From assembly GCF_001902145.1 (NCBI RefSeq), contig NZ_MRST01000026.1, positions 1 through 64,000 on the forward strand: a stretch of DNA of 64,000 nucleotides, written 5' to 3'. The translations under genes and the position numbers were made by a program. Origin of the DNA: Pseudomonas fluorescens. GTDB lineage: Bacteria; Pseudomonadota; Gammaproteobacteria; Pseudomonadales; Pseudomonadaceae. The notes under the pieces were generated by a model. The model was not told the DNA's origin, searched no databases, and saw only the letters and a program-made list of their open reading frames with translations. Positions 1 to 9,165 of the stretch are shown one piece after another. Positions within the stretch are counted from its first letter, which is position 1; each line of letters begins with the position of its first letter.

Positions 1-120
1 AACACCTCTTTTTCAACTTCCTTTTGGCTTCGATGAACTGAAGCAACTTGCTGCCGAAAACTTCTTAACTCATTGTTTACCAAGGAGTTTTCCGTTTCGA
101 CTGCGCCGGAAGTGGGGCGA
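1..120 (-). other. Probable leader of an rRNA operon outside the window
   Basis: This stretch contains no gene. Read on the minus strand it follows directly from the promoter at 121-148 and runs off the window. It begins with a GC-rich discriminator-like run and ends in a purine-rich segment. In PAO1 the tyrZ gene is followed by a 16S rRNA gene, and here tyrS points the same way, so I infer that this is the transcribed leader upstream of 16S rRNA. No rRNA sequence is visible inside the window. Confidence 0.5.
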
Positions 121-148
121 ATTATAGACAGATATAATTCGCCGTCAA
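121..148 (-). promoter_or_regulatory. Strong sigma-70 promoter, probably for an rRNA operon
   Basis: On the minus strand there is a -35 box TTGACG (148-143), a 16-base spacer and a perfect -10 box TATAAT (126-121), followed by a GC-rich discriminator (TCGCCCC). The -35 box lies only about 15 bases past the tyrS stop codon. A perfect -10 with a GC-rich discriminator is typical of stable-RNA promoters under stringent control. The rRNA target is inferred from PAO1 synteny. Confidence 0.75.
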
Positions 149-163
149 CACCTATTTTCAGAC

Positions 164-1363
164 TTATTCGGATTTGAGCGTAATACGCGCAAATGCCTTC
201 TTCCCCGCCTGACAAACGTGAGTGGCGCCCAGCTCGTATATAAAGGTGCGATCAACCACCTCACCATCTATACGCACACCGCCCGAACCCAAGAGATCAC
301 GCGCGACCGCCGAATTCTTCACCAGGCCAGCCTTATTAAGCACAGCCGCAATCGGCATCGCCTCGGCAGCAGTCAATTCAACCTCCGGCAGATCGTCAGG
401 TAGCTCACCGTCTTTCATGCGATTACCTGCCGCGCGGTGAGCGCTGGCCGCAGCCTCCTCGCCATGGAAACGCGCAACGATCTCTTCAGCCAGCTTAATC
501 TTCACATCGCGAGGATTAGCGCCCGCCTCGACATCCGCCCGCAGCGCATTGATCTCGTCCATCGAGCGGAAGCTCAACAGCTCGAAGTACCGCCACATCA
601 GCGCATCTGGAATAGACACCAGCTTGCCGTACATCACACCTGGTGCTTCCTGGATCCCGACATAGTTACCCAGGGACTTGGACATCTTCTTGACGCCATC
701 CAAGCCTTCCAACAACGGCATGGTCAGAATGCACTGAGCCTCCTGACCATAGGCGCGCTGCAATTCACGCCCCATCAACAGGTTGAACTTCTGGTCGGTG
801 CCACCCAACTCGACATCCGCACGCAGCGCCACCGAGTCATAGCCTTGAACCAGCGGGTAAAGGAACTCATGGATGGCGATTGGCTGATTGGTCGAGTAGC
901 GCTTGTCGAAGTCATCGCGCTCGAGCATGCGTGCCACGGTGTACTGGGAAGTCAGGCGAATGAAATCTGCCGGCCCCATTTTGTCCATCCAGGTGGAGTT
1001 GAACGCCACCTCGGTCTTGGCTGGATCAAGGATCTTGAATACCTGGGTCTTGTAGGTCTCGGCATTATCGAGCACCTGCTCACGAGTCAGCGGCGGGCGC
1101 GTAGCGCTCTTGCCACTTGGATCACCGATCATCCCGGTGAAGTCACCTATAAGGAAGATGACCTGATGGCCCAGCTCCTGGAACTGACGCAGCTTATTAA
1201 TAAGCACGGTATGGCCCAGGTGCAGATCCGGCGCGGTCGGATCAAAGCCAGCCTTGATACGCAGGGGTTGGCCACGCTTGAGCTTTTCGATCAGCTCGGA
1301 CTCGACCAACAGTTCTTCCGCACCACGTTTTATCAGCGCTAGCTGCTCTTCAACCGACTTCAT
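164..1363 (-). CDS. tyrS: Tyrosine--tRNA ligase (TyrZ type)
   Basis: It charges tRNA-Tyr with tyrosine in the cytoplasm. The 399-residue protein has the class I signature HLGH at residues 48-51, the KMSKS loop at 226-230 and a C-terminal S4 RNA-binding domain from about residue 335. The start is placed at MKSVEEQ because an upstream extension of 15 codons has no family counterpart. Pseudomonas often carries two TyrRS types; the HLGHTV signature and the neighbours point to the one called tyrZ in P. aeruginosa. The gene is divergent from mepM, and on its 3' side lies the probable rRNA promoter with no terminator between. Confidence 0.96.
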   Translation of the reverse strand: MKSVEEQLALIKRGAEELLVESELIEKLKRGQPLRIKAGFDPTAPDLHLGHTVLINKLRQFQELGHQVIFLIGDFTGMIGDPSGKSATRPPLTREQVLDNAETYKTQVFKILDPAKTEVAFNSTWMDKMGPADFIRLTSQYTVARMLERDDFDKRYSTNQPIAIHEFLYPLVQGYDSVALRADVELGGTDQKFNLLMGRELQRAYGQEAQCILTMPLLEGLDGVKKMSKSLGNYVGIQEAPGVMYGKLVSIPDALMWRYFELLSFRSMDEINALRADVEAGANPRDVKIKLAEEIVARFHGEEAAASAHRAAGNRMKDGELPDDLPEVELTAAEAMPIAAVLNKAGLVKNSAVARDLLGSGGVRIDGEVVDRTFIYELGATHVCQAGKKAFARITLKSE

Positions 1364-1572
1364 AACAGACCCGCAAGGCTCAGATTCAAAAGGGAACCAA
1401 CCATACAAGATCAGGGACTAATTACAAGTTTTGCCCTGCGCACGGACACCGTTCAGCAAGCCCAGCGTTCGCGAGCTTGCGCCACAGATGATTTGGTTAT
1501 ATTTTATACAGTTATTTCATCTTCATCATGTCATTCATCTTTTCCATTTCATCTTCAAAGCCAAAATTACTT

Positions 1573-2985
1573 ATGACCACTGAACCGTCTAAAGCGCCGC
1601 CGCTTTACCCGAAGACCCACCTGCTCGCCGCAAGTGGTATCGCCGCCCTTCTCAGCCTGGCACTGCTGGTATTCCCTTCCAGTGACGTTGAAGCCAAACG
1701 AACATCCCTGAGCCTTGATCTGGAAAGCCCAGTTGAACAACTGACACAAGATCAAGACGCTTCCGACGCTCAACAAGCCACAAACACTGCAACTCAATCA
1801 CCTTTCGCACAGATCGAAAGCACTCCCGAAGACACCCAACAAGCCGCTCAGGAAGCACCTGCGGCAGCCGCAGCCAAGAATCCCCAGCACCGCGAAGTCA
1901 TCGTGGGCAAAGGCGACACACTATCTACCCTGTTCGAGAAGGTTGGACTGCCTGCCGCCGCTGTAAATGAAGTGCTCGCCAGCGATAAGCAAGCCAAGCA
2001 ATTCACTCAGCTCAAACGTGGCCAAAAGCTTGAGTTTGAGCTGACGCCAGACGGCCAGTTGAACAACCTGCACACCAGTATCAGCGACCTGGAAAGCATC
2101 AGCCTGAGCAAAGGCGCCAAAGGCTTTGCATTCAACCGAATTACCACCAAACCCGTCATGCGTTCCGCCTACGTACACGGCGTGATCAACAGCTCCCTGT
2201 CGCAATCTGCCGCGCGTGCAGGCCTTTCGCACAGCATGACCATGGACATGGCCAGCGTATTTGGCTACGACATCGACTTCGCTCAGGACATCCGTCAAGG
2301 CGATGAGTTCGACGTGATCTACGAGCAGAAAGTAGCCAACGGAAAAGTCGTGGGCACTGGCAACATTCTGTCTGCACGCTTCACCAACCGTGGCAAAACC
2401 TACACCGCCGTGCGCTACACCAACAAACAAGGCAACACCAGCTACTACACAGCTGATGGCAACAGCATGCGCAAGGCCTTCATCCGTACCCCCGTTGACT
2501 TTGCCCGTATTAGCTCGCGTTTCTCCATGGGTCGCAAGCATCCAATTCTGAACAAAATTCGCGCACATAAGGGCGTCGACTATGCCGCTCCACGTGGCAC
2601 GCCAATTAAAGCGGCGGGCGACGGCAAGGTCTTGCTGGCAGGGCGCCGTGGTGGTTACGGCAATACGGTAATCATCCAGCACGGCAACACTTACCGCACG
2701 CTGTACGGCCACATGCAAGGGTTTGCCAAGGGCGTCAAAACTGGCGGCAACGTGAAACAGGGCCAAGTGATCGGTTACATCGGTACCACCGGCCTCTCCA
2801 CCGGCCCGCATTTGCACTACGAGTTCCAGGTCAACGGCGTACACGTCGACCCATTGGGCCAGAAGCTGCCGATGGCTGACCCTATTGCCAAGGCCGAACG
2901 CGCGCGTTTCATGCAACAGAGCCAGCCGCTGATGGCACGGATGGATCAAGAGCGCTCCACCTTGCTGGCTTCGGCGAAGCGTTAA
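1573..2985 (+). CDS. mepM: Murein DD-endopeptidase, M23 family
   Basis: This is an envelope peptidase that cuts peptidoglycan cross-links so that new strands can be inserted. The 470-residue protein has an N-terminal membrane anchor at about residues 20-38, a low-complexity Q/A-rich linker, a LysM/OapA-like domain near 110-160 (KGDTLSTLF) and a C-terminal LytM/M23 domain with the zinc motifs HKGVDYAAP and HLHYEF. The PAO1 counterpart is PA0667 (MepM), a known substrate of the CtpA protease. The ATG at 1573 was chosen over an upstream in-frame start that lacks a ribosome site. anmK begins 4 bases after the stop, so the two are probably co-transcribed; both act on the murein cycle. Confidence 0.93.
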   Translation: MTTEPSKAPPLYPKTHLLAASGIAALLSLALLVFPSSDVEAKRTSLSLDLESPVEQLTQDQDASDAQQATNTATQSPFAQIESTPEDTQQAAQEAPAAAAAKNPQHREVIVGKGDTLSTLFEKVGLPAAAVNEVLASDKQAKQFTQLKRGQKLEFELTPDGQLNNLHTSISDLESISLSKGAKGFAFNRITTKPVMRSAYVHGVINSSLSQSAARAGLSHSMTMDMASVFGYDIDFAQDIRQGDEFDVIYEQKVANGKVVGTGNILSARFTNRGKTYTAVRYTNKQGNTSYYTADGNSMRKAFIRTPVDFARISSRFSMGRKHPILNKIRAHKGVDYAAPRGTPIKAAGDGKVLLAGRRGGYGNTVIIQHGNTYRTLYGHMQGFAKGVKTGGNVKQGQVIGYIGTTGLSTGPHLHYEFQVNGVHVDPLGQKLPMADPIAKAERARFMQQSQPLMARMDQERSTLLASAKR

Positions 2986-2988
2986 GGT

Positions 2989-4080
2989 ATGCCGCTCTAT
3001 ATTGGTGTGATGTCCGGGACCAGCCTCGACGGCCTGGATATTGCTCTTATCGAACAAGGCGCGGCGATCAATCTGATCGCCACTCGCTACATCCCGATGC
3101 CTGACGCCTTGCGCGCAGAGCTGCTGAGCCTATGCGCCAGCGGCCCGGATGAAATCGCCCGCTCGGCAATTGCCCAGCAACAGTGGGTAACGCTTGCCGC
3201 TCAAGGCATCGTCGCCTTGCTGGATCAACAGAACCTCAAGCCTCAGGACATTCGGGCGATTGGTAGCCATGGTCAGACGATTCGCCATGAACCCGCCCGA
3301 GGCTTTACTGTTCAGATCGGCAACCCTGCCCTGCTCACCGAACTCACAGGCATCACCGTCGTCAGCGACTTCCGCAGCCGCGATGTCGCCGCCGGCGGCC
3401 AAGGCGCGCCTTTGGTTCCAGCCTTTCATGAAGCCTTGTTCGGCGAACAGACGGGCAATCGCGCGGTATTGAATGTCGGCGGGTTCAGCAACCTCAGCCT
3501 GATCGAGACGGGCAAGCCTGTCGCCGGTTTCGACTGCGGCCCAGGGAACGTGTTGCTCGATGCCTGGATTCACCTGCAGCGCGGCGAACACTTCGATCGG
3601 GACGGGCAATGGGCGGCCAGCGGCAAGGTCCAGGCCCAGTTGCTCAACACGCTGCTCAGCGATCCGTTCTTCATGACCAAAGGCCCGAAAAGCACGGGCC
3701 GCGAAGTGTTCAACCTGGCCTGGCTGCAGCAGCACCTTGGCCGTTTGCCCGCCTTTGAACCCCAAGACGTACAGGCCACCCTGCTGGAGCTGACGGCCCT
3801 GACCATCGTCGAGTCCCTGCAAAGCGCCCAGACTGACACAACAACCTTGCTGATCTGCGGCGGCGGCGCCCATAACGGAGCACTGATGAGCCGGCTGACA
3901 ACGTTGCTGCCTTCCACCCATGTCAGCACTACAGCGACCTACGGCGTAGATCCTGACTGGGTAGAAGCAATGGCCTTCGCATGGCTGGCACACTGCTGCC
4001 TTGAAGGCATTGCCGCCAATCGCCCCAGCGTCACTGGCGCACGCGGGCTTCGAGTGCTTGGCGCGATCTACCCCGCCTGA
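2989..4080 (+). CDS. anmK: Anhydro-N-acetylmuramic acid kinase
   Basis: It phosphorylates and hydrolyses 1,6-anhydroMurNAc released from recycled peptidoglycan to MurNAc-6-phosphate, in the cytoplasm. The 363-residue protein has the family's N-terminal phosphate-binding loop (MSGTSLDGLD, residues 8-17), the central GGFSNLS segment, FDCGPGN and the C-terminal ICGGGAHN loop. Length and motifs are full. It sits 4 bases behind mepM and ends at a strong bidirectional terminator. With amgK and murU at 23792-25488 the window holds both recycling branches for muramic acid. Confidence 0.97.
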   Translation: MPLYIGVMSGTSLDGLDIALIEQGAAINLIATRYIPMPDALRAELLSLCASGPDEIARSAIAQQQWVTLAAQGIVALLDQQNLKPQDIRAIGSHGQTIRHEPARGFTVQIGNPALLTELTGITVVSDFRSRDVAAGGQGAPLVPAFHEALFGEQTGNRAVLNVGGFSNLSLIETGKPVAGFDCGPGNVLLDAWIHLQRGEHFDRDGQWAASGKVQAQLLNTLLSDPFFMTKGPKSTGREVFNLAWLQQHLGRLPAFEPQDVQATLLELTALTIVESLQSAQTDTTTLLICGGGAHNGALMSRLTTLLPSTHVSTTATYGVDPDWVEAMAFAWLAHCCLEGIAANRPSVTGARGLRVLGAIYPA

Positions 4081-4092
4081 CCCCCAGACAGC

Positions 4093-4131
4093 AAAACGCC
4101 GCTTGGCCCGTAAGAGCCAAGCGGCGTTTTT
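4093..4131. terminator. Bidirectional terminator between anmK and erpA
   Basis: A perfect 15-bp inverted repeat (4093-4107 and 4116-4130) has a GC-rich core GCCGCTTGGC, an 8-base loop, an A-run on the left and a T-run on the right. It therefore serves the convergent genes anmK (+) and erpA (-). Confidence 0.93.
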
Positions 4132-4145
4132 GTACCTGCTACCGA

Positions 4146-4496
4146 TCAGATCGAGAACGAAGACCCGCAACCACATGTCGTGGTGGCATTAGGGTTCTTG
4201 ATCACGAAACGCGAGCCTTCCAGACCCTCCTGGTAATCCACCTCGGCACCCGCCAGGTATTGGAAACTCATAGGATCCACGACCAGGCTCACACCCTCGC
4301 GCTCAACGATAGTGTCGTCATCGGCCACATCTTCATCGAAGGTAAAACCGTACTGAAACCCTGAACAACCGCCGCCCGTAACGAATACGCGCAGCTTCAA
4401 GCGATCATTACCCTCTTCATCGACCAGGCTCTTCACCTTGTGCGCAGCACCGTGGGTGAATTGCAAAGCCGTGGGGGTGAAGGATTCAACGCTCAT
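4146..4496 (-). CDS. erpA: Iron-sulfur cluster insertion protein ErpA
   Basis: An A-type carrier that hands Fe-S clusters to apoproteins, including the IspG/IspH enzymes of isoprenoid synthesis. The 116-residue protein has the three conserved cysteines at 44, 108 and 110 (GGGCSGF and TTCGCGSSF). The start at MSVESF was chosen by family length; a longer in-frame start 10 codons upstream is not conserved. It is a single-gene unit between two bidirectional terminators. Confidence 0.95.
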
Positions 4497-4614
4497 GCTG
4501 ATAATCTCCCGGCGTAGCGCCGCCATATGCGTAATGGCCGGTATTATCCGCTTCTCCTAGAAAAGCGGTCAACTATTGTTACGGTATATCAATCTGCCCA
4601 GCGACCATTAAAAT

Positions 4615-4643
4615 GCAAAAGGCCCGATCAACGGGCCTTTTGC
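4615..4643. terminator. Bidirectional terminator between erpA and argC
   Basis: The arms GCAAAAGGCCCG (4615-4626) and CGGGCCTTTTGC (4632-4643) form a 12-bp perfect stem with a 5-base loop, with A and T runs inside the stem ends. It can terminate argC on the minus strand. Confidence 0.85.
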
Positions 4644-4660
4644 GCAACAATAAGCCCGCG

Positions 4661-5695
4661 TTAAGGCAACATGCCCGCGTGGGACAGGCCCAACTTCTCG
4701 TCCAGGCCGAACAGGATGTTCATGTTCTGCACCGCCTGGCCCGACGCGCCTTTGACCAGGTTGTCGATCACCGACAACACCACCACAAGGTCACCATCCT
4801 GCGGACGATGCACCGCAATACGGCACACGTTGGCGCCACGCACGCTGCGCGTTTCCGGATGGCTGCCGGCCGGCATCACATCGACGAACGGCTCATTGGC
4901 ATAACGCTTTTCAAACAGCGCCTGCAGGTCTACCGAGCGATCGGTGACGGTCGCATACAGCGTGGAGTGAATCCCGCGGATCATCGGCGTCAGGTGCGGC
5001 ACGAAGGTCAGCCCCACATCCCGGCCGGCAGCGCGACGCAAACCCTGGCGAATTTCCGGCAGGTGCCGATGACCTTTTACCGCATAGGCTTTCATGCTTT
5101 CCGACGTTTCGGAGTAAAGGGAACCTACCGCCGCACCACGACCCGCACCACTGACGCCCGACTTGCAGTCGGCGATCAGGCGCGACGCATCCGCCAAGCC
5201 AGCTTCCAACAATGGCAGGAAGCCCAATTGCGTCGCCGTCGGATAGCAACCCGGCACGGCAATCAGGCGCGCTTGCTTGATCTGCTCACGATTGACTTCC
5301 GGCAGGCCGTAAACCGCCTCTTCCAAGAGCTGCGGCGCACCATGGGGTTGACCGTACCATTTGGCCCACTCATCGGCGTCTTGCAGACGGAAGTCTGCCG
5401 ACAAGTCGATAACCTTGGTGCCGGCCGCCAGCAACTCACCGGCCAACGCATGAGCCACACCGTGAGGCGTGGCGAAGAACACCACGTCGCAGGCAGCCAG
5501 GGTCTTGGTGTCCGGCACACTGAACGCCAGGCCGTCATAGTGGCCCCGCAGGTTCGGGTACATATCGGCCACGGCCAGCCCGGCTTCGGATCGGGAAGTG
5601 ATGACCGCCACCTCAGCCTGCGGATGCTGAGCCAACAGACGCAGCAATTCGACACCGGTGTAACCCGTGCCGCCGACGATACCGACCTTGACCAT
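4661..5695 (-). CDS. argC: N-acetyl-gamma-glutamyl-phosphate reductase
   Basis: It is the third enzyme of arginine synthesis: NADPH-dependent reduction of N-acetylglutamyl phosphate to the semialdehyde. The 344-residue protein begins MVKVGIVGGTGYTG, a Rossmann loop, and has the catalytic cysteine at 150 in AVPGCYPTA and an HLTPM segment in the C-terminal half. The reading frame is open 30 codons further upstream, but the GXXGXXG loop normally starts at residue 8, so 5695 is used. It is divergent from hemJ. Confidence 0.96.
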   Translation of the reverse strand: MVKVGIVGGTGYTGVELLRLLAQHPQAEVAVITSRSEAGLAVADMYPNLRGHYDGLAFSVPDTKTLAACDVVFFATPHGVAHALAGELLAAGTKVIDLSADFRLQDADEWAKWYGQPHGAPQLLEEAVYGLPEVNREQIKQARLIAVPGCYPTATQLGFLPLLEAGLADASRLIADCKSGVSGAGRGAAVGSLYSETSESMKAYAVKGHRHLPEIRQGLRRAAGRDVGLTFVPHLTPMIRGIHSTLYATVTDRSVDLQALFEKRYANEPFVDVMPAGSHPETRSVRGANVCRIAVHRPQDGDLVVVLSVIDNLVKGASGQAVQNMNILFGLDEKLGLSHAGMLP

Positions 5696-5829
5696 AAACC
5701 TGCCCTCAACGAACCCACTGGAAAGCCGTCGATAATAGGGGCCGTATCGTCCTGCGACAACCGTCAACGTGACGTACGGGCGCATGAGCCACTACTATCT
5801 TCGCTACCGTGAACCTGGGAATAACTAAA

Positions 5830-6258
5830 ATGCTCTATCTATGGGTCAAAGCCTTCCATATCGTCAGCATCGTTTGCTGGTTTGCCGGGCTGTTCTACCT
5901 GCCGCGCCTGTTTGTCTACCACGCCCAAAGCGAAGACACCGTCAGCAAGGAGCGCTTCAGCATCATGGAGCGCAAGTTGTACCGTGGCATCATGGGCCCG
6001 GCGATGGTTGCCACACTGGTCTTCGGCATCTGGATGCTGGCCCTCAACCCCGGCATTTTCCAGTCGGGCGCGTGGATCCACGCCAAGCTGACCCTGGTCG
6101 TCCTGCTGATCGGCTATCACCACATGTGCGGCGCACAGGTAAAGCGCTTCGCCCGTGGCGAAAACACCCGCAGCCATGTCTTTTATCGCTGGTTCAATGA
6201 GGTCCCGGTTCTGATATTGCTGGCTATCGTAATTTTGGTCGTGGTCAAACCGTTCTAA
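5830..6258 (+). CDS. hemJ: Protoporphyrinogen IX oxidase HemJ
   Basis: An integral membrane protein for the penultimate step of haem synthesis in bacteria lacking HemG/HemY. The 142-residue protein has four hydrophobic segments and the conserved opening KAFHIVSIVCWFAGLFYLPR with a likely haem-ligand histidine at residue 10. The ATG at 5830 was chosen over one 7 codons upstream because it matches the family N-terminus. PAO1 has the same gene next to argC. Confidence 0.93.
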   Translation: MLYLWVKAFHIVSIVCWFAGLFYLPRLFVYHAQSEDTVSKERFSIMERKLYRGIMGPAMVATLVFGIWMLALNPGIFQSGAWIHAKLTLVVLLIGYHHMCGAQVKRFARGENTRSHVFYRWFNEVPVLILLAIVILVVVKPF

Positions 6259-6282
6259 CGTCAATTACTCGGGGAACCTCCA

Positions 6283-7245
6283 ATGTCGCTGCCCGCTCTG
6301 CTGGAACAACGTCTGCGCCTGCCCGTGGTGGCCGCGCCGATGTTTCTGATCTCCAATCCGCAACTGGTCCTGGCCTGCTGTCGCAACGGGGTAGTTGGGA
6401 GTTTCCCGGCGCTCAACCAACGCGAAAGCAGCGGTTTCAAGGCCTGGCTGGAAGAAATCGAAGCGGGCTTGGCGCAGTTGGACAACCCTGCGCCCTATGC
6501 CGTGAACCTGATCGTGCACAACAGCAATCCACGGCTGGAGGCCGACCTGGCGATCTGTGTCGAGCACAAGGTGCCCATCGTCATCACCAGCCTCGGTGCG
6601 GTAAAGGAGTTGGTGGACGCGGTTCACAGCTACGGTGGCCTGGTATTCCATGACGTCACTACCCGACGCCATGCGGAAAAAGCCGCTGAAGCCGGCGTCG
6701 ACGGCCTCATTGCCGTAGCCGCTGGCGCGGGTGGCCACGCTGGCACCTGGAGCCCCTTTTCACTGATTGCCGAAATTCGCCAGTTCTTCGACAAAACCCT
6801 GCTGCTGGCGGGCTGCCTTAACCATGGGCACGAAATTCTTGCCGCCCAGATGCTGGGGGCAGACCTGGCATATTTCGGCACGCGCTTTATCGGCACCACC
6901 GAAAGCCAGGCACCGGATGCCTATAAGGAGATGCTGCTCACATCGCGTGCTGCCGACATCGTGCACACTCCTGCAGTCTCCGGCGTACCTGCAAGCTTCA
7001 TGCGCCAGAGCCTGGAAAATGCCGGTTTTGACCTTGCTGCGCTTCAAGGCAAGGGTGAAGTCAATTTCGGTTCCAAGCTCAAGCCATTGAGCGATGAGGC
7101 CAAAGCGTGGAAAACTGTATGGTCTGCCGGCCAAGGCGTCGGTGAGATCAATGATGTGCCCAGTGTGGATGAGCTCATAGCGCGCCTGGATGTCGAATAC
7201 CGCAAAGCACGCGAGCACGCCGCGCAACTGCGCTGGCCACGCTGA
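6283..7245 (+). CDS. Nitronate monooxygenase (NMO class)
   Basis: An FMN enzyme of the 2-nitropropane dioxygenase family, which detoxifies alkyl nitronates such as propionate 3-nitronate. The 320-residue TIM barrel has the N-terminal segment PVVAAPMFLISNP, a glycine-rich FMN phosphate site (AAGAGGHAGT, near residues 146-155) with the catalytic histidine in GGHAG, and GTRFIGTTES near 195-204. It starts 24 bases after hemJ, but the function is unrelated. The physiological substrate is not deducible from the sequence. Confidence 0.88.
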   Translation: MSLPALLEQRLRLPVVAAPMFLISNPQLVLACCRNGVVGSFPALNQRESSGFKAWLEEIEAGLAQLDNPAPYAVNLIVHNSNPRLEADLAICVEHKVPIVITSLGAVKELVDAVHSYGGLVFHDVTTRRHAEKAAEAGVDGLIAVAAGAGGHAGTWSPFSLIAEIRQFFDKTLLLAGCLNHGHEILAAQMLGADLAYFGTRFIGTTESQAPDAYKEMLLTSRAADIVHTPAVSGVPASFMRQSLENAGFDLAALQGKGEVNFGSKLKPLSDEAKAWKTVWSAGQGVGEINDVPSVDELIARLDVEYRKAREHAAQLRWPR

Positions 7246-7313
7246 CCCACTGCCGGGCCTGCCAACTGGACAGGCCTGCATACCCTCCCTGATTAAGTGA
7301 CAAGGATGCCCGC

Positions 7314-8270
7314 ATGAGCGACAGCCGTTTCAAGATTGTGTTTGACGGAGCCTTGCGCCCAGGTGTCGAAAGCACCACCGCCAAGCTGAACCTCGCCGAG
7401 TTATTCAAAAGCGATGTTGAAGCGATCGAAAAGCTCTTCACCGGCCGCCCCGTCGCGCTCAAGCGCGACCTGTCTCACCCCGACGCGCAAACTTACCTGA
7501 CGGCACTGCACAACGCCGGGATCGACGCTCGCATCGAGGCCGAACAACCCGTGGCGTTCAACCTTGCAGAAACCCACGAGACGGACTCGTCAACCTCTGA
7601 CCGCGCCGCTGCGTCACCTTATGCACCGCCACGCGCCGCAGTTGGCGACGACCTGCCGGAGTTCGCCACCCTCAAGGTGTTCACCATCCACGGGCGCATC
7701 GGACGCCTGCGCTACCTGGCCTGGACGCTGGCACTGACCGTCGCGATGCTGGTAGCAGCGGGCATCATCAGTACGGTGGGCTTCGCAGTGGCGACGGCCT
7801 CGCCAACGATCGCCATCATTCTCGGCTCACTGCTGGGTTTCGCACTGTTTGTGGCACTGGTAGTGGTGAGCGTGCAAATCGGCGTGCAGCGCCTGCATGA
7901 CCTGGGCTGGTCTGGCTGGCTGTACCTGCTCAACCTGGTTCCGCTGGTAAACAGCGTATTCCCACTGCTGTTGCTGGTATTGCCAGGCAATACGGGCGCC
8001 AACCAATACGGCGCGCCACCACCACGCAACTCCACTGCGGTGAAAATCCTGGCTTCGCTGTGGCTGGCGTTTATCCCCTTGATGCTCATCATCGTCGTCA
8101 CCCTGGGCATGAATGGCTACCTGGACCAGCTTGAAGCCAACATGGACAGCAGCTACGAAAGCAGCTCCGTCACCTCAGACGCAGACGTCGACCAAAGCGT
8201 TATCGTTGATGAAGCCGCAGCGCAAAGTGCTGACGATGCAGCCGAACCTGTAGACTCTCCAGAACAGTGA
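7314..8270 (+). CDS. DUF805 membrane protein with N-terminal module
   Basis: Function unknown. The 318-residue protein has three parts: an N-terminal soluble module of about 85 residues (FKIVFDGALRPG, then LFKSDVEAIEKLFTGRPVALK), a linker of about 30 residues, and a DUF805 region with a short IHGRIGRLRY lead-in and four hydrophobic segments (about residues 138-300), with the family motif VQRLHDLGWSGW. The tail of about 45 residues is acidic and Ser/Asp-rich. The ATG at 7314 follows a GACAAGGA ribosome-site region. I do not recognise the N-terminal module; it may sense something on behalf of the membrane part. Confidence 0.8.
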   Translation: MSDSRFKIVFDGALRPGVESTTAKLNLAELFKSDVEAIEKLFTGRPVALKRDLSHPDAQTYLTALHNAGIDARIEAEQPVAFNLAETHETDSSTSDRAAASPYAPPRAAVGDDLPEFATLKVFTIHGRIGRLRYLAWTLALTVAMLVAAGIISTVGFAVATASPTIAIILGSLLGFALFVALVVVSVQIGVQRLHDLGWSGWLYLLNLVPLVNSVFPLLLLVLPGNTGANQYGAPPPRNSTAVKILASLWLAFIPLMLIIVVTLGMNGYLDQLEANMDSSYESSSVTSDADVDQSVIVDEAAAQSADDAAEPVDSPEQ

Positions 8271-8331
8271 GGAAACGCCCGCCGCCTGTGACGCACTGTC
8301 ATAGGCCGGTGGCGTTGCGATGGAGAAAGGC

Positions 8332-9120
8332 ATGACCCGTTACGCTCTGATCACCGGCGCCTCCAGTGGCATCGGCCTGGCATTGGCCGAAGCCTTGGCA
8401 CGGCGCGGCCGTAGCTTGATTCTGGTGGCCCGCCAGCGTGATCAGTTGGAAAGCATTGCATTGGAGTTGACCCAACGCTTCGGCGTCGAGGTGCTGTTTC
8501 GTGCCTGTGACCTGGGCGAGCCGCTGCGTTTGTCCGGCTTTTTGCTGGAGCTCGAAGAGGGTGAGCGACAGATCGACTTGCTGGTCAACTGCGCCGGCAT
8601 CGGCACCAGCGGGCCGTTCCTGGCCCAGGACTGGATGACCGAGCAGGACCTCATCGAAGTCAACATCCTGGCGCTGACCCGCATGTGCCACGCACTGGGC
8701 AATGCCATGGCCCTGCATGGCGGCGGGCAAATCCTCAATGTGGCCTCGGTCGCAGCCTTCCAGCCTGGGCCGTGGATGAGCAGCTACTACGCCAGCAAAG
8801 CCTACGTACTGCACTTCTCCGAAGGGCTGCGCGAAGAATTGAAGACCTGCGGCATCAAGGTTTCAGTGCTCTGCCCCGGCCCTACGCGCACCGCATTCTT
8901 CAGTACCGCGCAGATGGATACGGCGAAACTCGACCGCAGCCAGCAACTGATGAGCCCGGAAGAAGTCGCGCTCTACACCGTGCGGGCGCTGGAAAAGAAC
9001 AAAGCCATCATCATTCCCGGGCGCCGCAACCGTTGGCTGACGTTCAGCCCACGCCTGAGCCCGCGCTGGCTCACCCGCAAAATTGCCGGCGCCATCAACA
9101 AGGCCTATTGCCCACGCTGA
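8332..9120 (+). CDS. Short-chain dehydrogenase/reductase
   Basis: A classical SDR oxidoreductase of 262 residues. The cofactor loop TGASSGIG lies at residues 8-15, NCAGIG follows in the middle, and the catalytic Ser and YYASK are present in VASVAAFQPGPWMSSYYASKA. The ATG at 8332 was preferred to one 4 codons upstream because the Rossmann strand normally starts at residue 3-5. The last 30 residues are basic. The substrate cannot be named; the PGP-R segment after the catalytic site and the short length resemble the YqjQ/DltE-like group. Confidence 0.85.
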   Translation: MTRYALITGASSGIGLALAEALARRGRSLILVARQRDQLESIALELTQRFGVEVLFRACDLGEPLRLSGFLLELEEGERQIDLLVNCAGIGTSGPFLAQDWMTEQDLIEVNILALTRMCHALGNAMALHGGGQILNVASVAAFQPGPWMSSYYASKAYVLHFSEGLREELKTCGIKVSVLCPGPTRTAFFSTAQMDTAKLDRSQQLMSPEEVALYTVRALEKNKAIIIPGRRNRWLTFSPRLSPRWLTRKIAGAINKAYCPR

Positions 9121-9165
9121 AGGCCTACGTACACTCACCTCACTTTTCACAATGGAGATACAGCT

